A stretch of DNA of 7,324 bases from Cryomorphaceae bacterium (GTDB lineage Bacteria; Bacteroidota; Bacteroidia; Flavobacteriales_D; Crocinitomicaceae): positions 1 to 7,324 of the forward strand of contig JAIXRD010000043.1 in assembly GCA_027485365.1 (NCBI GenBank), read 5' to 3'. The translations under genes and the position numbers were made by a program. Positions 5,130-7,324 of the stretch are shown here, piece after piece. Below the pieces are notes generated by a model. It searched no databases and was not told where the DNA came from. It saw only the letters and a list, made by a program, of their open reading frames with translations. Each line of letters opens with the position of its first letter. Within the stretch, counting starts at the first letter, position 1.

Positions 5130-7324
5130 CTAAATTTTAATGAATTGTGAAATTTTAAATTCGGCACCAACCTTTACACGAAGAAAGTACGTTCCTTTTC
5201 TCCAGCTTACGGTATTCAAGGATAGAAAATGTGAACCTGATTCCAAACTTTCCTCCGCATAATAACATCGTTTTCCCATGAGATCAAGCACTTCAATGCT
5301 CACTTCGCTTGAATCTCTGAGTATTAAGGCAAATTCGCCCAGGTCTTCCAATGGATTTGGTGAAATGGGGCTTACAGAAAAATCACCTTCTTCAATAAGT
5401 AAACATCCGTTGTTGTTAGTTAGCGTCAGTTCTGGGGTTAAGTGAATGGCAGATAGATCCACTTTAACACAGAGGAAATCTTCTATTTCGTTTTGGGATA
5501 TCCCATCTAAGGCTGGACTATTTTCGAATACATAATAAAAAGAATTGTTAGGCAATATAATATCAGTTAATGAACCACTTAGTCGCGGAATGCCTGAAAC
5601 GGATAAAAATAAGTTCCCGCCAAGAATTGGTACAGTACCAAGGTTTTGAAGCTCACAGCCTATGATTGCTTGTCCATTTTGACTTCCTAAGTAAAGTTGT
5701 TTGACGCCAATATCAAGAATAGCTTCACTTACAGGAATCATGGTGAGCGTGGTGTCCTGACATCCGTATGGGTTACTTGTAATGCTGTATATTGAAATAA
5801 GTTCACCAACAAGTGAGTCAGGTATGGTATAATTAATTGCGTTTGTATCGAGATACGAGATGCCATTGACGATCCAATTGATTTGATTCACACCCGCAGC
5901 AGTGGAGTTGAGTTCTAATTCGTCGCCGGCAACACAAATGGCTGGTTCATAAACAAAACTGCTACTTAGTCCAGGATTTACATTAACCTGAATTAGTGTA
6001 TCGGCTTGGCAGCCCATGTTCGAAACTGCGGAAAGTGTTAAAAACTGAATCCCCAAGGTGGTAAAAGAGTATTGCCCGTCAATTCCAGTAAATGGATATT
6101 GTAAATTGACCAACCAAAAGGTGCTGTCAATGCTACCATTCGATATGGTACTTAAACTTGAAAACACCGTGGGATTGTCTTTACATGCAGGTGCTACGTT
6201 CCAATTTAAATCGGGCATCGGATGAATTGTGACCACTTGAGTACTTGTGTCCGTACACCCATTGCCTGCATAACAAATCAATGAAACTGAATAGTTCCCG
6301 GAGCTAGCATAAAAACAAGGAGCATTGATTGCTGTAGAATTTGAACCATTTCCAAAATCCCACAGCATCGATTGAATGCCTGTGCTGTCGTTTGCAATAC
6401 TTGCGTTTACAGGAGCAGTTATGGTTTGTTCACAGCTATTGTTGATTGTGAATATTGAACTCGGTGCTGCTGATACGTTGAATGTATATTGTGCCGTGTC
6501 GGAACATCCAAAGGTGTTTTGCGCCACCAAAGCAATTTGATTCAATCCGGCTTGACTAAACATGTGGCTTCCAATGCTGTCTGTATCTACTATACCTCCA
6601 AGATAATCCCAAGCATAGGTGCTGAGTTGATTACCGCTTAGGTCGCTTGCTTGAAATATGATAAGCTCATTATTACATGATCCGCTGTGTTGTATGTTTA
6701 AGGTTGGAGGCACCTGAACATAAAAGGAGAAGGTATCTAACGAACTGCAATTATCACTTGCAGTAACCTCGATTGAGCCATAGATCCATCCCATGCTAGG
6801 GAAGGTAGTTTGAACCGTGTTTCCATTTAATTGAATTCCATTGGAAAAACTCCATGCCTGACTTGTTATGGTAGCAGGTAATGGGACACTGGATTGATTT
6901 GAACCTTGAAATAAGCTATTGGTACAATAGGTAATTGGAAGGGATAGGTTTATCGTTGGGGCTGTTCCGTTCACATTGACCAGTATCGTGTCTTGCGCAA
7001 CACATCCATTAATATTCGTTGACGTCAAAGAAATCATAACCATTCCTGTGTTAGTAATAGGGAAGGAGCTTCCGGTGCTTCCGTTATTCCATGCGTAGGA
7101 AATGGTTTGTTGCGCGCCTTGCTGTAGCGACACCGCATTGCCAATACACAAGGAGGTATCGTTTCCGAGGGAAGCTGTCAAGGGGTAAGCGTCAAGCGTG
7201 AAGGTGGCCTGTTGTGTTGGGGAAGCACATCCACCTGCGCCTGTAACTTGCACGCTGTAGGTTCCGCTTTGAGTAATCGTTAGTTGATTTGCAGTGGACC
7301 CGGTATTCCACAAGTGCGTAAATC
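5130..7324 (-). CDS. Secreted PKD-repeat protein with T9SS type A sorting domain, N-terminus cut at window edge
   Basis: The frame is open through the right edge; the first full codons read Phe-Thr-His-Leu-Trp-Asn-Thr-Gly-Ser, clearly mid-protein, so the true start lies outside. Counting from the Leu codon at 7313, 727 residues are visible. Residues 1 to about 530 are a chain of PKD/Ig-like beta domains, marked by WNxGST or WDFGNGS turns, Tyr/aromatic-rich strands and a GCxxDT-type ending. Residues about 532-640 form a different, CARDB-like module (DIGVKQLYLG ... CELQNLGTVPILGGNLFL ... NNNGC). Residues about 645-727 are a T9SS type A sorting domain. By family, the sorting domain directs export through the type IX system, then is cleaved, with the product released or attached to surface lipopolysaccharide. 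No enzymatic domain is visible in this part; an adhesin or surface-matrix role is inference. The last codon is 49 bases before the lolA start, so read-through transcription is possible. Confidence 0.88.
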   Translation of the reverse strand, partial: FTHLWNTGSTANQLTITQSGTYSVQVTGAGGCASPTQQATFTLDAYPLTASLGNDTSLCIGNAVSLQQGAQQTISYAWNNGSTGSSFPITNTGMVMISLTSTNINGCVAQDTILVNVNGTAPTINLSLPITYCTNSLFQGSNQSSVPLPATITSQAWSFSNGIQLNGNTVQTTFPSMGWIYGSIEVTASDNCSSLDTFSFYVQVPPTLNIQHSGSCNNELIIFQASDLSGNQLSTYAWDYLGGIVDTDSIGSHMFSQAGLNQIALVAQNTFGCSDTAQYTFNVSAAPSSIFTINNSCEQTITAPVNASIANDSTGIQSMLWDFGNGSNSTAINAPCFYASSGNYSVSLICYAGNGCTDTSTQVVTIHPMPDLNWNVAPACKDNPTVFSSLSTISNGSIDSTFWLVNLQYPFTGIDGQYSFTTLGIQFLTLSAVSNMGCQADTLIQVNVNPGLSSSFVYEPAICVAGDELELNSTAAGVNQINWIVNGISYLDTNAINYTIPDSLVGELISIYSITSNPYGCQDTTLTMIPVSEAILDIGVKQLYLGSQNGQAIIGCELQNLGTVPILGGNLFLSVSGIPRLSGSLTDIILPNNSFYYVFENSPALDGISQNEIEDFLCVKVDLSAIHLTPELTLTNNNGCLLIEEGDFSVSPISPNPLEDLGEFALILRDSSEVSIEVLDLMGKRCYYAEESLESGSHFLSLNTVSWRKGTYFLRVKVGAEFKISQFIKI
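5133..5381 (-). other. T9SS type A C-terminal sorting domain
   Basis: The last 83 residues carry the pattern of the type A domain: FSVSPISPNPLEDLGEF (the SPNP entry), a strand VSIEVLDLMGKR (the D-x-x-G-K turn), LESGSHFLSLN, then WRKGTYFLRVKVGAEFKISQ and the end FIKI. The KGTYFLRV and closing basic/hydrophobic strand are the usual terminal features. Confidence 0.9.
5750..7324 (-). repeat. PKD/Ig-like repeats with paired cysteines
   Basis: These are degenerate protein-level repeats, not identical DNA repeats. Counting from the Leu codon at 7313, each unit has one Cys near its first strand (56, 130, 213, 294, 377, 460) and one near its last (104, 189, 270, 353, 435, 518), separated by 48 residues in the first full unit and 57-59 in the others. 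The closing Cys usually sits in GC-x-x-DT. Six complete units and the end of a seventh (C29) are visible. Spacing between opening cysteines is 74, 83, 81, 83 and 83 residues. Confidence 0.8.

Noticed and set aside
5131..5160. Repeated AAATTTTAA at the end of the T9SS-protein gene
   Set aside because: The copies are short, AT-only and partly coding (final Lys-Ile-stop), so they are likely chance.
5081..5170. TTG-initiated 30-residue extension of the LolA-type protein
   Set aside because: It would bury the signal peptide and overlap the upstream gene by 41 bases.
1..7324. Search for CRISPR arrays, insertion sequences, tRNA/tmRNA, reverse-transcriptase or toxin-antitoxin systems
   Set aside because: The DNA is almost fully occupied by recognisable chromosomal genes. 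I saw no regular DNA repeats, transposase, terminal inverted repeats or RNA-gene structure.

Overview
The window reads as chromosomal DNA of a member of the Bacteroidota, most likely order Flavobacteriales. The support is a type IX secretion (T9SS) sorting domain on a PKD-repeat protein, a Bacteroidota-type START-like protein, LolA, SmpB and RecR sequences of the Bacteroidota type, and exact copies of the Bacteroidota -7 promoter box TAnnTTTG directly upstream of several genes. The genus cannot be named from this.

The window is almost fully coding, with no gene-free stretch above 70 bases. From left to right: a glycosyltransferase (minus strand, its C-terminus lost at the left edge); an LptF/LptG-family permease (minus) that overlaps the glycosyltransferase by 4 bases; a START-like protein (minus) heading this run of three genes; a divergently transcribed membrane methyltransferase of the ICMT/PEMT type (plus); recR (minus), overlapping the methyltransferase tail to tail by 17 bases; smpB (plus), divergent from recR across 46 bases; a LolA-type lipoprotein carrier (minus), overlapping smpB tail to tail by 4 bases; and the last 2.2 kb of a large secreted PKD-repeat protein with a C-terminal T9SS sorting domain (minus), cut at the right edge.

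Functionally it mixes envelope biogenesis (LPS export permease, glycosyltransferase, possible lipid-binding START-like protein, membrane methyltransferase, lipoprotein carrier, T9SS cargo) with two housekeeping genes (recombinational repair and trans-translation). Three start sites needed a decision. The permease has only a TTG start. The START-like and LolA reading frames can be extended upstream to TTG codons, but their internal ATGs fit the families better.

I see no mobile element, CRISPR array, tRNA, rRNA or defence island. I did not find a convincing undescribed system. The points most worth a second look are the mirror-symmetric recR/smpB promoter region, which predicts nearly leaderless transcripts for both genes; the strict cysteine periodicity of the secreted repeat protein; and the changed RHP motif of the methyltransferase.
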